From Hyphomonas adhaerens MHS-3 (GTDB lineage: Bacteria > Pseudomonadota > Alphaproteobacteria > Caulobacterales > Hyphomonadaceae): DNA of 64,000 nt. The notes under the pieces were generated by a model, which was not told the origin of the DNA, searched no databases, and was given only the letters and a program-made list of their open reading frames with translations. The DNA lies in the NCBI RefSeq assembly GCF_000685235.1, contig NZ_ARYH01000001.1, positions 1,736,001-1,800,000 of the forward strand, in the 5' to 3' direction. Positions 19,105-27,747 of the stretch are shown here, in pieces. The first letter of the stretch is position 1; every line of letters begins with the position of its first letter. The translations under genes were made by a program, and so were the position numbers.

Positions 19105-19971
19105 ATGACGGCCAGCGATCCACGTCCGAAGAACAGATATGCCACCGCGCCTCGCGCGGCCGACTACACGATCGATCAGGCGTGGCAGACCTATTCCCGC
19201 GAGGAGCACGACCGTTGGGACCGGCTTTTCCACCGGCAGAAGGCGGTCACCAGGGGCAGGGCCTGCACGGCGGCCCTGGAGGCAATGGACAAGCTTGAGC
19301 TGTCTGCATCGGGCATCCCGCACATGGGCGAGCTTTCCGACAAATTGCAGAAGCTGACAGGCTGGCAGGTCGTGCCTGTCGCCGAGCTGGTTCCGGACGA
19401 TGTGTTTTTCAATCATCTGGCGAATCGCCGGTTCCCCGCAGGGGCCTTTATCCGCCCCGAGGCGGAGTTCGACTATCTGCAGGAACCCGACGTCTTCCAC
19501 GATATTTTCGGCCATGTACCGATGCTGGCCAATCCGGTGTTTGCGGACTTCATGGAGGCCTACGGCAAGGGCGGACAACGTGCGATGCGCCTCGGCCAGT
19601 TGCACAATCTTGCACGGCTCTACTGGTATACTGTGGAATTCGGCCTGATCCGCGAAGCTGAGGGCCTGCGCATCTACGGCGCCGGAATTCTCTCCAGCCC
19701 GCAGGAGACGGTGTTCGCGCTGGAAGACGACAGCCCCAACCGCATCGGCTTCGATGTGCAGCGTCTGATGCGCACAAATTACATCATCGACGATTTCCAG
19801 CAGACCTATTTCGTCATCGACAGTTTCGAAGCCCTGCTCGATGCGTGTTACCAGGATTTCGGCTCGGTCTACCATGATGTGAAGGGGAAGACGGATTTCG
19901 AACCGTTCCAGGTCGTGTCCGGCGACGAGGTCCTTCATCGCGGAACGCATGCCTATTTCGAGGACGCCTGA
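19105..19971 (+). CDS. phhA: Phenylalanine 4-hydroxylase
   Basis: The ATG at 19105 follows GGAG and gives 288 residues, the usual size of bacterial enzymes; upstream in-frame starts only add unrelated sequence. The non-haem iron ligands are visible as His132 and His137 in FHDIFGHVP and Glu178 in LYWYTVEFGL. The enzyme converts phenylalanine to tyrosine with tetrahydropterin and oxygen, in the cytosol. It lacks the ACT regulatory domain of the animal enzymes, as expected. It is a metabolic gene inserted among glycan genes, with no pterin dehydratase beside it in this window. Confidence 0.95.
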   Translation: MTASDPRPKNRYATAPRAADYTIDQAWQTYSREEHDRWDRLFHRQKAVTRGRACTAALEAMDKLELSASGIPHMGELSDKLQKLTGWQVVPVAELVPDDVFFNHLANRRFPAGAFIRPEAEFDYLQEPDVFHDIFGHVPMLANPVFADFMEAYGKGGQRAMRLGQLHNLARLYWYTVEFGLIREAEGLRIYGAGILSSPQETVFALEDDSPNRIGFDVQRLMRTNYIIDDFQQTYFVIDSFEALLDACYQDFGSVYHDVKGKTDFEPFQVVSGDEVLHRGTHAYFEDA

Positions 19972-20085
19972 TCTTCCGGAATAAAGGGGAGCTGCCGCAG
20001 GCTGATAGGACGGCTTGTTCCAACCAGACCTAGAGGATAGGTTCCGCCCGCTGGTTCGGCACTTGTGATTCAGGCTAGGTTTTTC

Positions 20086-21042
20086 ATGCATTATGTCCCC
20101 CGTATTCTTGTCACCGGCGGTGCCGGCTTCATTGGCTCGTTTCTCTGCGAGCGCCTGCTGGAGACGGGGGCGGAAGTGCTCTGCGTGGACAATTTCTTTA
20201 CCGGCCGCCGCTCGAACGTCGCCCACCTGATGGAAAACCCGCGCTTCGAGATCATGCGGCATGACGTGACCTTCCCGCTCTTCGTGGAGGTCGACCAGAT
20301 CTACAACATGGCCTGTCCGGCCAGCCCGATCCACTACCAGTTCGACCCTGTGCAAACCACGAAAACCAGCGTGCACGGCGCCATCAACATGCTGGGCCTG
20401 GCCAAGCGGACCAAGGCGAAGATTCTCCAGGCGTCCACGTCGGAAGTATACGGCGATCCGGACGTTCACCCGCAGCAGGAAGAATACTGGGGCAATGTGA
20501 ACCCGATCGGCATCCGCTCCTGCTATGACGAGGGCAAGCGCTGTGCCGAGACCCTGTTCTTCGACTATCACCGCCAGCACGATGTGAAGATCAAGGTGGC
20601 CCGGATCTTCAACACCTACGGTCCGCGTATGCATCCAAACGATGGTCGCGTCGTGTCGAACTTCATCGTACAGGCCCTGCGCGGCGACGACATCACGCTC
20701 TATGGCGACGGCCAGCAGACGCGCAGCTTCTGCTATGTGTCTGATCTGGTGGACGGGCTGATCCGGCTGATGAATTCCGACGATGACGTCACCGGGCCCA
20801 TCAATCTCGGCAATCCCGGCGAGTTCAGCATGCTGCAGCTGGCCGAGAAAGTGCTGGAGCTTACCGGTTCGTCTTCCAAGATCGTCCATAAACCGCTGCC
20901 GCAGGACGATCCGCGCAAGCGCCGCCCGGACATCACGCGTGCCAAGGAAGTGCTGGAGTGGGCACCCACGGTGAAGCTGGAAGACGGCCTGCGTCCGACG
21001 ATTGAATATTTTACCGCCGAGATCAGCCAGCTGGCATCCTGA
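20086..21042 (+). CDS. uxs: UDP-glucuronate decarboxylase (UDP-xylose synthase)
   Basis: I start at the ATG at 20086; an in-frame GTG at 20065 is less likely. The 318-residue extended SDR has the NAD-binding motif TGGAGFIG at residues 10-17 and the catalytic YxxxK within SCYDEGKR (Tyr147, Lys151), a hallmark of UXS enzymes. [12 protein letters not shown] and [12 protein letters not shown] are also characteristic. It oxidises and decarboxylates UDP-glucuronic acid to UDP-xylose. That suggests xylose, or a xylose-derived sugar, in the local polysaccharide. It is followed 49 bases later by a GT2 gene that may be co-transcribed. Confidence 0.92.
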   Translation: MHYVPRILVTGGAGFIGSFLCERLLETGAEVLCVDNFFTGRRSNVAHLMENPRFEIMRHDVTFPLFVEVDQIYNMACPASPIHYQFDPVQTTKTSVHGAINMLGLAKRTKAKILQASTSEVYGDPDVHPQQEEYWGNVNPIGIRSCYDEGKRCAETLFFDYHRQHDVKIKVARIFNTYGPRMHPNDGRVVSNFIVQALRGDDITLYGDGQQTRSFCYVSDLVDGLIRLMNSDDDVTGPINLGNPGEFSMLQLAEKVLELTGSSSKIVHKPLPQDDPRKRRPDITRAKEVLEWAPTVKLEDGLRPTIEYFTAEISQLAS

Positions 21043-21091
21043 ACTGACTGGCACAGTCCGGTTCGCGAACTCAAAGAAGGCGAATGTGTCC

Positions 21092-22096
21092 ATGAGCACT
21101 AACAAGACCATGGCGATCGTGACCCCGGTTCTCAATGACTGGGCGTCCTTTGCCATGCTGGTGAAAGACATCGCCCAGCAGGACAGCCTGGCTGCCTACG
21201 ACATCACGGTCGTCGCGGTTGATGACGGCTCGACCGTGATCGAGCCGCCGCCGCCGTCCAGCCTGACAGGACCGGTAAAGCGGGTCGTCGTCATTGAGTT
21301 GAACGCCAATCAGGGGCACCAGCGGGCGATTGCGCTTGGCCTCGCTCATGTGCACCAGACGCTGAAGCCGGATGTCGTCATCGCCATGGACAGTGATGGG
21401 GAGGATGTTCCATCCGACATCGGATCCATGATGGATCTCAGCGCCGAAAAGCCGGGCACGCTCATCGTTGCACAGCGGGCCAAGCGGTCCGAGAACATCA
21501 TCTTCAAAACGTTCTATGGCGTTTACAAGCTGGCCTTCCGCCTGCTGACGGGCAAGCTGATCTCGTTCGGGAATTTTTCCCTGATCCCGGCAGACCGCGT
21601 GCCGAACCTGATCTTCAATTCAGGCATCTGGAACAATTTTGCCGCGACCATGCTGAAAAGCCGGGTTCCGATCGATTTCGTGCCAACCCATCGGGGGACA
21701 CGTTACCAGGGCGAGTCGAAGATGAATTTCACCTCGCTCATGATCCACGGGTTTTCGGCCATCTCCGTTTTCACGGATGTCGTCATTGGGCGGATCATCC
21801 TGGGCCTCGTCGGAACCAGCGTGCTCGCCGCGCTTCTGGTTTGTCTCGTCGTGTTCATGAAGTTCTTCACCACGGCATTCGTCCCCGGCTATGCGACGAA
21901 CGTCATCCTGTTCGTGCTGACCGTGCTGGCGCTGACCCTGTTCACCGGTTTTCTTCTCGTCCTGTCGCTGCTGGCAGGCCGGGACAAGCAGAGCGCCCTG
22001 CCCACGGACCTGTTCGGCAAACTGGTTCGCCAGATCCGGCAGATCGACGCGGAGACGCTTGTTGAGGTTTCCGCGAAAAGCAGTGCAGGGGCCTGA
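21092..22096 (+). CDS. GtrB/DPM-like glycosyltransferase family 2 with C-terminal membrane helices
   Basis: The ATG at 21092 follows AAAGAAGG. The 334-residue enzyme has a GT2 domain (IVTPVLNDWAS, VVAVDDGST, VVIAMDSDGEDVP) and two C-terminal membrane segments, at about 230-265 and 272-300. RYQGESKMNFTSLMIHG before the membrane part is typical of GtrB/ArnC/DPM1-like enzymes that make polyprenyl-phosphate sugars. The GtrA gene two bases downstream supports a GtrB-GtrA pair: this protein charges the carrier and GtrA flips it. A separate periplasmic transferase would attach the sugar. Confidence 0.88.
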   Translation: MSTNKTMAIVTPVLNDWASFAMLVKDIAQQDSLAAYDITVVAVDDGSTVIEPPPPSSLTGPVKRVVVIELNANQGHQRAIALGLAHVHQTLKPDVVIAMDSDGEDVPSDIGSMMDLSAEKPGTLIVAQRAKRSENIIFKTFYGVYKLAFRLLTGKLISFGNFSLIPADRVPNLIFNSGIWNNFAATMLKSRVPIDFVPTHRGTRYQGESKMNFTSLMIHGFSAISVFTDVVIGRIILGLVGTSVLAALLVCLVVFMKFFTTAFVPGYATNVILFVLTVLALTLFTGFLLVLSLLAGRDKQSALPTDLFGKLVRQIRQIDAETLVEVSAKSSAGA

Positions 22097-22098
22097 AC

Positions 22099-22518
22099 TT
22101 GCTGGCGAAATTCCTGTCCCCGGCATTTATCGCGCGCACATTCCGTTTCGCGATCGTCGGGATTGCCAGCACGATCATCTATGCGGCGCTCGCCTTCGGG
22201 CTGCTGGCTGCAGGCTTTGCGACGCTGTGGGCGCACTCCATCGCTTATGTGATCAGCATTCTGGCCTCCTATGCGGGCCAGAAAGTCTTCACGTTCGGCA
22301 TTCGCGGCCAGCACCGGCGCAACATGCCCCGCTTCATCATCGCGACGATCGGCCTGGCTGTGACGCAATTCCTGCTGGTCGCGTTGCTGGAATTCCTGAA
22401 GGTCGACCCGAGGATCACGCTGGCGATCAGCACGCTCTATTATCCACCGGCCAGTTTTGTCGTTCACAATCTCTGGACGTTCCGCGGCTCATCCAGTCAG
22501 CCGGCTACGGAGGCCTGA
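22099..22518 (+). CDS. GtrA family membrane protein
   Basis: The start appears to be TTG at 22099, two bases after the GT2 stop and with AGGGGC upstream, so translation is probably coupled. The 139-residue protein has four hydrophobic helices and GtrA motifs: RFAIVGIASTIIYAAL early, AGQKVFTFG in the middle and HNLWTFRG at the end. It is the second GtrA in this window. It probably flips the polyprenyl-phosphate sugar made by the adjoining GtrB-like enzyme. Confidence 0.85.
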   Translation: MLAKFLSPAFIARTFRFAIVGIASTIIYAALAFGLLAAGFATLWAHSIAYVISILASYAGQKVFTFGIRGQHRRNMPRFIIATIGLAVTQFLLVALLEFLKVDPRITLAISTLYYPPASFVVHNLWTFRGSSSQPATEA

Positions 22519-22535
22519 CGCAGGCCCAGCTGGAA

Positions 22536-23183
22536 TCAGGGCGCCACAGGCGGGCAGGTCGTATCCACGACGGCCGCCTTGCCCGCGAACGGATCTGTCA
22601 GCTGGTCTGAGACCTCTCCCATCAGAACGCGCTTACGCGGCAACAATGTCTTGCGGTACCAGTTGGCGAACCGCGACAGGCGCTTGCCTTTCGGAGTCAG
22701 GATCACGCAGCCGTTTTCGATGTTCACGGTGCCGGACGTCACCTGTTCCGTCATGCGGACATCCACGAGCCGGAATTCCGGCATGTATTCCTTCACGAAG
22801 ATTTCCGGCATCTTTGCCTCTGCGACCCGCCCGCCCCGCTGGTCGATCTTCTGGACGATATAGATGGACAGGGACCGGTCGATCACCGTTGGTCCCATCA
22901 CGGCGTAGAGCATGATGAGGATAAAGCTGGCGATTCCGACAAGGCCGAACTCGGTCGAAAGCAACGGACCTTTCCTGAGGCGGAACCAGCCATACGGCCC
23001 CAGCACGAGAAGCCCGGCGATCAGCGCATCCCAGATGCAGGCATAAAGTATCACGCTGACCTGGATATTCTGGAAATGGATGTAGTTCACGATCAGGAAC
23101 ACAAGACCGAAGGCGCCCGAGAGCAGCGTCATTTCGATCAGTTTCGCTTTCACGCCGCTGCCCTGTGCAGTCAGTTCGTTCAT
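22536..23183 (-). CDS. Unrecognised membrane protein
   Basis: The 215-residue protein has four hydrophobic segments in its first 125 residues, then a soluble C-terminal domain of about 90 residues. That domain contains KIDQRGGRVAEAKMPEIF and TVNIENGCVILTPKGKRLSRF. I do not recognise a family. The ATG at 23183 is preceded by AAGGACT. It is convergent with the GtrA gene and lies just downstream of the tRNA on the same strand. The ILTPKGK ending resembles small lipoprotein-like domains of unknown role. No function is proposed. Confidence 0.7.
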   Translation of the reverse strand: MNELTAQGSGVKAKLIEMTLLSGAFGLVFLIVNYIHFQNIQVSVILYACIWDALIAGLLVLGPYGWFRLRKGPLLSTEFGLVGIASFILIMLYAVMGPTVIDRSLSIYIVQKIDQRGGRVAEAKMPEIFVKEYMPEFRLVDVRMTEQVTSGTVNIENGCVILTPKGKRLSRFANWYRKTLLPRKRVLMGEVSDQLTDPFAGKAAVVDTTCPPVAP

Positions 23184-23226
23184 CTGTGACAGTCCTTCGT
23201 GATGCGTCCGCGTGCGGAGATGCTGA

Positions 23227-23303
23227 TGGTGGGCCCGGCAGGATTTGAACCCGCGACCAAACCGTTATGAGCGGTCCGCTCTAACCAACTGAGCTACAGG
23301 CCC
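23227..23303 (-). tRNA. tRNA with CAT anticodon, probably tRNA-Ile2 (lysidine-modified)
   Basis: The minus strand folds as a complete 77-base cloverleaf: acceptor GGGCCTG pairs with CGGGCCC, the D arm reads GCTCAGTTGGTTAGAGC, and the anticodon stem is GACCG/CGGTT around loop CTCATAA (anticodon CAT). A TTCAAAT T loop follows, then discriminator A, and the 3' CCA is encoded. The GGGCC acceptor start is unlike elongator tRNA-Met of alphaproteobacteria and suits the tRNA-Ile whose CAT is changed to lysidine-AU by TilS. The methionine alternative cannot be fully excluded without a covariance model. Confidence 0.95.
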
Positions 23304-23439
23304 ACCGAAACATTCGTTTAGGCGGCTGCCGCGCGCCTTGCAATGGGCCTGATGAATCCGATCGAATCCCGTAACGGAGTCTTACCGCTCTTGTGGTTAA
23401 CACCCTGAAACCCGGCGTAATTCTTGCTAGGCAGGGGCC

Positions 23440-24459
23440 ATGACACGCGTACTTGTAACCGGCGGTGCCGGATATATCGGATCGCACACCTGCGTGGAGC
23501 TTGTCTCACGCGGCTACGAACCCGTGATCGTGGACAATTTCGTCAATTCCTCGCCCAAGGCGATCGACCGGATCTGCCAGCTGACCAATCGTCCGGTGGA
23601 CTGGTACGAGGCCGATGTGCGCGACACGGCCCGCATCGCCGAGATCATTGCGAAGCATGAATGCGAGGCGGCCATCCATTTTGCCGGGCTGAAGGCGGTG
23701 GGCGAGTCGACCGAGAAACCGCTCGAATATTACAGCGCCAATGTCATGGGCACGCACAGCCTGATTGAGGCGATGCTGCAGTCCGGCGCCAGCCAGATCG
23801 TGTTTTCGTCCAGCGCGACCGTCTATGGCGAGCCGGAATTCCTGCCCTATACCGAATCCCATCGGCTGCGCCCGACCAATCCCTATGGCAATACCAAGCT
23901 CACTGCGGAAATGCTGCTGAACGACGTGGCCGGATCGGGCGCCCTGACGGATGTCGCGATCCTGCGCTATTTCAATCCGATTGGTGCGCATCCAAGCGGC
24001 ATGATCGGGGAAGACCCGAACGATATTCCGAACAACCTGATGCCTTATGTGGCGCAGGTGGCCGTCGGCCGCCGGCCGCATCTCAACGTGTTCGGCAATG
24101 ACTATGACACGGCCGACGGGACCGGCGTGCGTGACTATCTTCACGTCGTGGACCTTGCCCGCGCCCATGTGCTGGCACTCGACCGGTTCAAGCATACGCA
24201 TGGCCCCTTTACCGTGAATCTTGGCACCGGCAACGGCTCCTCCGTCCTGGATGTCGTGCGGGCGTTCGAAGCGGCTTGCGGCAAGTCCATCGCCATGGAA
24301 TTTGCGCCGCGCCGGGCAGGCGACATCGCTGCCTTCTGGGCCGACCCATCCCTGGCGCACGAGCTGCTCGGCTGGCACGCGGAGCTGACGCTGGAAGACA
24401 TGTGCCGCGATCAGTGGGCCTGGCAGAGTCAGAATCCGCAAGGGTATGAAGCTGCCTGA
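23440..24459 (+). CDS. galE: UDP-glucose 4-epimerase
   Basis: The 339-residue SDR has the NAD motif TGGAGYIGSH at the N-terminus, the GalE-specific HFAGLKAVGES loop and catalytic Tyr149 and Lys153 in NPYGNTK. AGGGGCC precedes the ATG. Length and motifs match bacterial GalE. It interconverts UDP-glucose and UDP-galactose, supplying galactose units for LPS or exopolysaccharide. It stands alone after the tRNA, with the SIMPL gene 89 bases downstream. Related epimerases may use N-acetylated substrates, which I cannot distinguish by eye. Confidence 0.94.
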   Translation: MTRVLVTGGAGYIGSHTCVELVSRGYEPVIVDNFVNSSPKAIDRICQLTNRPVDWYEADVRDTARIAEIIAKHECEAAIHFAGLKAVGESTEKPLEYYSANVMGTHSLIEAMLQSGASQIVFSSSATVYGEPEFLPYTESHRLRPTNPYGNTKLTAEMLLNDVAGSGALTDVAILRYFNPIGAHPSGMIGEDPNDIPNNLMPYVAQVAVGRRPHLNVFGNDYDTADGTGVRDYLHVVDLARAHVLALDRFKHTHGPFTVNLGTGNGSSVLDVVRAFEAACGKSIAMEFAPRRAGDIAAFWADPSLAHELLGWHAELTLEDMCRDQWAWQSQNPQGYEAA

Positions 24460-24503
24460 TTTGGTGTCGGTCTGAGACACAATCGGAACAAGATTGCCTC
24501 CCA

Positions 24504-24523
24504 GAGTGTTCCGTAGAACACTC
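24504..24523. repeat. 8-bp inverted repeat with 4-base loop upstream of SIMPL gene
   Basis: GAGTGTTC and GAACACTC flank CGTA and form a perfect 8-bp hairpin or dyad, 25 bases before the ATG of the SIMPL gene. No run of T follows, so it does not look like a rho-independent terminator for galE. It may be an operator or a 5'-UTR stem. Confidence 0.55.
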
Positions 24524-24548
24524 GGATTTATACCATAGGGAGATTCTC

Positions 24549-25349
24549 ATGCGCCGATTTTTGCCCCTCTTTACATCCACTGCCGCCCTGGCCCTGATCC
24601 TGCCGCAGGCGGCCTGCGCGCAGATGCAGGGCCCGGCTCTCGGCCTCACCCAGCAATCGGTGGCGGGTGCCTATCAGGCGCCGAACTCGATCCAGCCTGA
24701 AACCACGCTTTCGATCACGGCGCAGGCGACCGTGAAGCGGGAACCCGACATTGCCTACATCAATGCCGGCGTTCAGGCCGAAGGTGACACCGCGACGGAG
24801 GCCATGGAATCGCAGGCCGAGGCCATGACCAGCGTGTTCGACGCCCTGGAAACGGCGGGCGTCGCCGAGAAAGACATGCAGACATCCAATTTCTCACTCT
24901 GGCCGCGCTACACTTATATCGAGACCAAGCTGAAGGACGGCTCGTCCCGCGGGGAGCAGAAGCTGATCGGCTATACGGCCTCCAACCAGCTGACCATCAA
25001 GGTGCGGGATCTCGACAATCTGGGCGCAATGCTCGACAGCCTGGTGAAGGCGGGTGGCAACACGTTCAATGGCCTGAACTTCGCGCTCGACGACAATACC
25101 GAGGTACGTAACGAGGCCCGCCGCGAAGCCATGGCCCAGGCCCGTGCCCGGGCAGACCTTTATGCCGAAGCGGCCGGTCTGCGCGTGATGCGCATCGTGA
25201 CAATCAGTGAAAGCGGCAACTACTCGCCCTCACCCATGCCGATGGCGCGTATGGAAGTCATGGCGTCCGACAAGGCGAACACACCGATGGCTGGCGGCGA
25301 GGTTGGCTACAATGCGACGGTGAACGTGGTCTTCGAACTCGGCCAGTAA
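24549..25349 (+). CDS. SIMPL (DUF541) domain periplasmic protein
   Basis: The 266-residue protein begins with an export signal (MRRFLPLFTSTAALALILPQ, cleavage likely after ACA). The SIMPL/DUF541 domain follows: TTLSITAQATVKREPDIAYINAGVQ, then TSNFSLWPRY and GYTASNQLTIKVRDLDNLGAMLD. The AGGGAGA ribosome site is strong. Family members are periplasmic or outer-membrane-associated oligomers of poorly defined role, some linked to stress protection. It is convergent with the kdsD-like gene, whose end is 18 bases away. Confidence 0.86.
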   Translation: MRRFLPLFTSTAALALILPQAACAQMQGPALGLTQQSVAGAYQAPNSIQPETTLSITAQATVKREPDIAYINAGVQAEGDTATEAMESQAEAMTSVFDALETAGVAEKDMQTSNFSLWPRYTYIETKLKDGSSRGEQKLIGYTASNQLTIKVRDLDNLGAMLDSLVKAGGNTFNGLNFALDDNTEVRNEARREAMAQARARADLYAEAAGLRVMRIVTISESGNYSPSPMPMARMEVMASDKANTPMAGGEVGYNATVNVVFELGQ

Positions 25350-25367
25350 GGTTCGGCATCAGCCGGA

Positions 25368-26387
25368 TCAGACATACCCTTCGGCAAGCAGGTCCTTCAT
25401 ATCGATGATGCCGACCGGCTTGCCGTCGACTGTCACAAAGGCGTTTGAGATCCGCTGGGCCGTGAAGGTCTTGATGACCGTGGACATGCGGTCGTCCGGG
25501 CTCAGCGCCTTCGGGTCCGGCGTCATGACATCGGCCGCCGTTCCGGCGAGCTTGCCGGCGAGCATGGCGCGGCGCAGGTCGCCATCAGTGACCATGCCGA
25601 CCAGCTTGCCATCCGCGTCGGTCACGCCGACGCAGCCCTTGCGGCCTTCGGAGACAGCCAGGATCACGTCCCGGACATCGGCAGACGCGCTGATGATCGG
25701 CATATGATCCGTTTTAGTCTCGATATAGTCGCCTGCAGTCTGCAGGGAGCGGCCGAGTTTGCCGCCCGGATGACGGAAGCCGAACTCCTCCCGCGAGAAG
25801 CCCCGGCGGGCCATGAGCACAATGGTCAGCGCATCGCCCAGCGCCAGCGCCATGGTCGTGGATGAGGTTGGCGCCAGGCCATTCGGGCAGGCTTCGGCCA
25901 CGTCCGGCATTTCCAGCAGCACGTCAGACGCCCTGCCCAATGTCGATTCGGCCGAGCGCGTCATGCCAATGAGCGGGATGTTGTTGCCTTTGCAGAACCG
26001 CAGCAGGTCCACCAGTTCCCGGCTTTCGCCGGAATAGGAAATCGCGATCACGACAGAGCCGGGGACGACCATACCAAGGTCGCCATGGCTGGCTTCGGTC
26101 GGGTGCAGGAAGAAGCTCGGCGTGCCGGTCGAGGCGAGGCTGGCGGCGATCTTCTGGCCGATATGTCCGGACTTGCCGACGCCCGCGACGATCACATGCC
26201 GGTCGGTCGCCATGATCCGGTCTGCGGCTTCAGCGATGGAGGGGCCGATACTGGCTTCCAGCTGTTCAAGCGCATCCCGCTCAATGCGGATTGTGTTGCG
26301 GGCGAGGTCTTGATCGGATTCCTGGGCCACGGGCGCTGCTCCTGCTGGATCGGCGCGTGTTTTCCGGCAAGCCGGACGCCGTGACAA
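25368..26387 (-). CDS. kdsD: Arabinose-5-phosphate isomerase (KpsF/GutQ family)
   Basis: The protein has an N-terminal SIS domain (VAGVGKSGHIGQKIAASLAS; SYSGES; ASHGDLGM) and two CBS domains over the last 130 residues. This is the classical layout for converting ribulose-5-P to arabinose-5-P, the first step to KDO of LPS. The frame is open to a TTG at 26387, two bases after the dacA stop; a GTG at 26327 is a plausible true start. It is translated behind dacA. KdsA, the next-step synthase, is encoded at about 36 kb, so the KDO genes are split in this window. Confidence 0.9.
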   Translation of the reverse strand: MSRRPACRKTRADPAGAAPVAQESDQDLARNTIRIERDALEQLEASIGPSIAEAADRIMATDRHVIVAGVGKSGHIGQKIAASLASTGTPSFFLHPTEASHGDLGMVVPGSVVIAISYSGESRELVDLLRFCKGNNIPLIGMTRSAESTLGRASDVLLEMPDVAEACPNGLAPTSSTTMALALGDALTIVLMARRGFSREEFGFRHPGGKLGRSLQTAGDYIETKTDHMPIISASADVRDVILAVSEGRKGCVGVTDADGKLVGMVTDGDLRRAMLAGKLAGTAADVMTPDPKALSPDDRMSTVIKTFTAQRISNAFVTVDGKPVGIIDMKDLLAEGYV

Positions 26388-26389
26388 CC

Positions 26390-27589
26390 CTACTTGGCCA
26401 GTTGGCGGCGGCGATACTCGTCCGGCGAGAAGGCCGGGGCGTCCGCAGCGGGCGCTTCGGCATAGTAGCGGCCGAGCGAGGTTGTCTCCGGATCGATCGG
26501 CAGGGATTGCTCGGGCTCAGGCGCCGACTCGGCGACCAGAACCGGTGCATCCATGGCGGGAATGACTGGGGTATCGTCGGCATCGCCCTGGGCCGATCCG
26601 GTCAGCTGATTGTCGTTGGCGGCCAGTTTTTGTGCAGCCGCTTCGGTCGCGAGGATCACCGACAATGGCTTGCCGTTCAACATGGGTTCGGCCGCCGCTT
26701 CCGGGCTCAGCGGTTCTTCCAGCATGGCGAAGGCGAGGCGGGTGCGCAGTTCCGGGTCGTCCGCCGGCAGCGTGTAGGAGCTGAAGGCGGCTTCAAGCAG
26801 GGCTTCGACGTGACGGTCGCGGGCGCGGGCTGTGGTGCCGCCGAGCATGATGGCAATGATCCGGTGTCCGTCGCGCTTGGCCGAGGCCATCAGGTTGAAG
26901 CCCGACGCGCGGGTGTAGCCGGTCTTGATGCCGTCCACGCCGTTCACATCACCCAGAAGGTTGTTGTGGTTCTTGTAGGTCTTGCGGCCCCAGGAGAATT
27001 TCTCGGTCGCGAAATAGTGATAATAGTCGGCATGGTCGGTCAGCATGGCATCGGCCAGCACGGCCATGTCGCGGGCCGTGGTCAGCTGGCGCGTATCCGG
27101 CAGGCCGGATGCGTTGACGAAACGCGTATTCTCCAGGCCAAGCGCCTTGGCTTTCACGGTCATCAGCTGAGCGAAACGGCGTTCGGTGCCTCCGAGACGT
27201 TCGGCGACCACGACAGCGACGTCGTTTGCGGACTTGGTGACAAGGGCGCCGATCGCATCGCGTACCTTGATGGTGGAGCCGGTTCTCAGTTTGAGATTCG
27301 ATGGAGCCTGCGATGCTGCAAAACGGGACACCGTCATACGCTCATCAAGGGTGACCTCGCCGCTCTTGAGGGCGTCGAACAGCATGTAGAGTGTCATGAC
27401 CTTGGTCAGCGAGGCCGGATAGCGCGGTTCATCGGCATGCCGGTCGTGAAGCACCTGCTGGGTGTCGGCGTCGATGACGATTGCGGCGTATTTTTCAGCC
27501 AGGGCAGTCCCGCCGCCGAACGCCATGACCGTCAGGATCGCTGCGGTGCAAACGGCTCGGTTCAGGGCTGCGAGTGCGCGCAGGAACAT
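26390..27589 (-). CDS. dacA: D-alanyl-D-alanine carboxypeptidase, peptidase S11 family
   Basis: The 399-residue protein starts with a signal peptide (hydrophobic to about residue 32) and has all three active-site motifs of penicillin-binding proteins: SLTK (Ser60, Lys63), SAND near 121 and KTGYT near 221. It trims the terminal D-alanine from peptidoglycan pentapeptides in the periplasm. The last 130 residues are alanine- and proline-rich and lack an obvious amphipathic membrane anchor, unlike DacA of E. coli. GGGAGA precedes the ATG. It is co-transcribed with the kdsD-like gene. Confidence 0.92.
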   Translation of the reverse strand: MFLRALAALNRAVCTAAILTVMAFGGGTALAEKYAAIVIDADTQQVLHDRHADEPRYPASLTKVMTLYMLFDALKSGEVTLDERMTVSRFAASQAPSNLKLRTGSTIKVRDAIGALVTKSANDVAVVVAERLGGTERRFAQLMTVKAKALGLENTRFVNASGLPDTRQLTTARDMAVLADAMLTDHADYYHYFATEKFSWGRKTYKNHNNLLGDVNGVDGIKTGYTRASGFNLMASAKRDGHRIIAIMLGGTTARARDRHVEALLEAAFSSYTLPADDPELRTRLAFAMLEEPLSPEAAAEPMLNGKPLSVILATEAAAQKLAANDNQLTGSAQGDADDTPVIPAMDAPVLVAESAPEPEQSLPIDPETTSLGRYYAEAPAADAPAFSPDEYRRRQLAK

Positions 27590-27735
27590 TCAGGTCTCCC
27601 GATTGTTAATCCCGGCCCTCCGGGATTTAACTTAGAATCGTGCAAATCCCTTGACCACACCTTAACGGCAGATGGAGGCACGGATTGCGAAATCGTAATG
27701 GAACCGATGCAAATAACGTGCAGACTGCCTTATGT

Positions 27736-27747
27736 TGCAGCGCACAA
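27736..27747 (+). promoter_or_regulatory. PhaR-like operator (TGC-N3-GCA) upstream of phasin gene
   Basis: TGCAGCGCACAA lies about 80 bases before the phasin ATG. It fits the TGC-N3-GCA pattern described for PhaR, the repressor that controls phasin genes in alphaproteobacteria. Flanking it, TATGTTGC occurs twice in direct orientation (27731 and 27751), 20 bases apart. Binding is inferred. Confidence 0.5.

Noticed and set aside
18943-21171. 742-residue minus-strand ORF opposite phhA and uxs
   Set aside because: It mirrors two genes with clear motifs on the plus strand and has no recognisable domain; long antisense frames are common in this GC-rich DNA.
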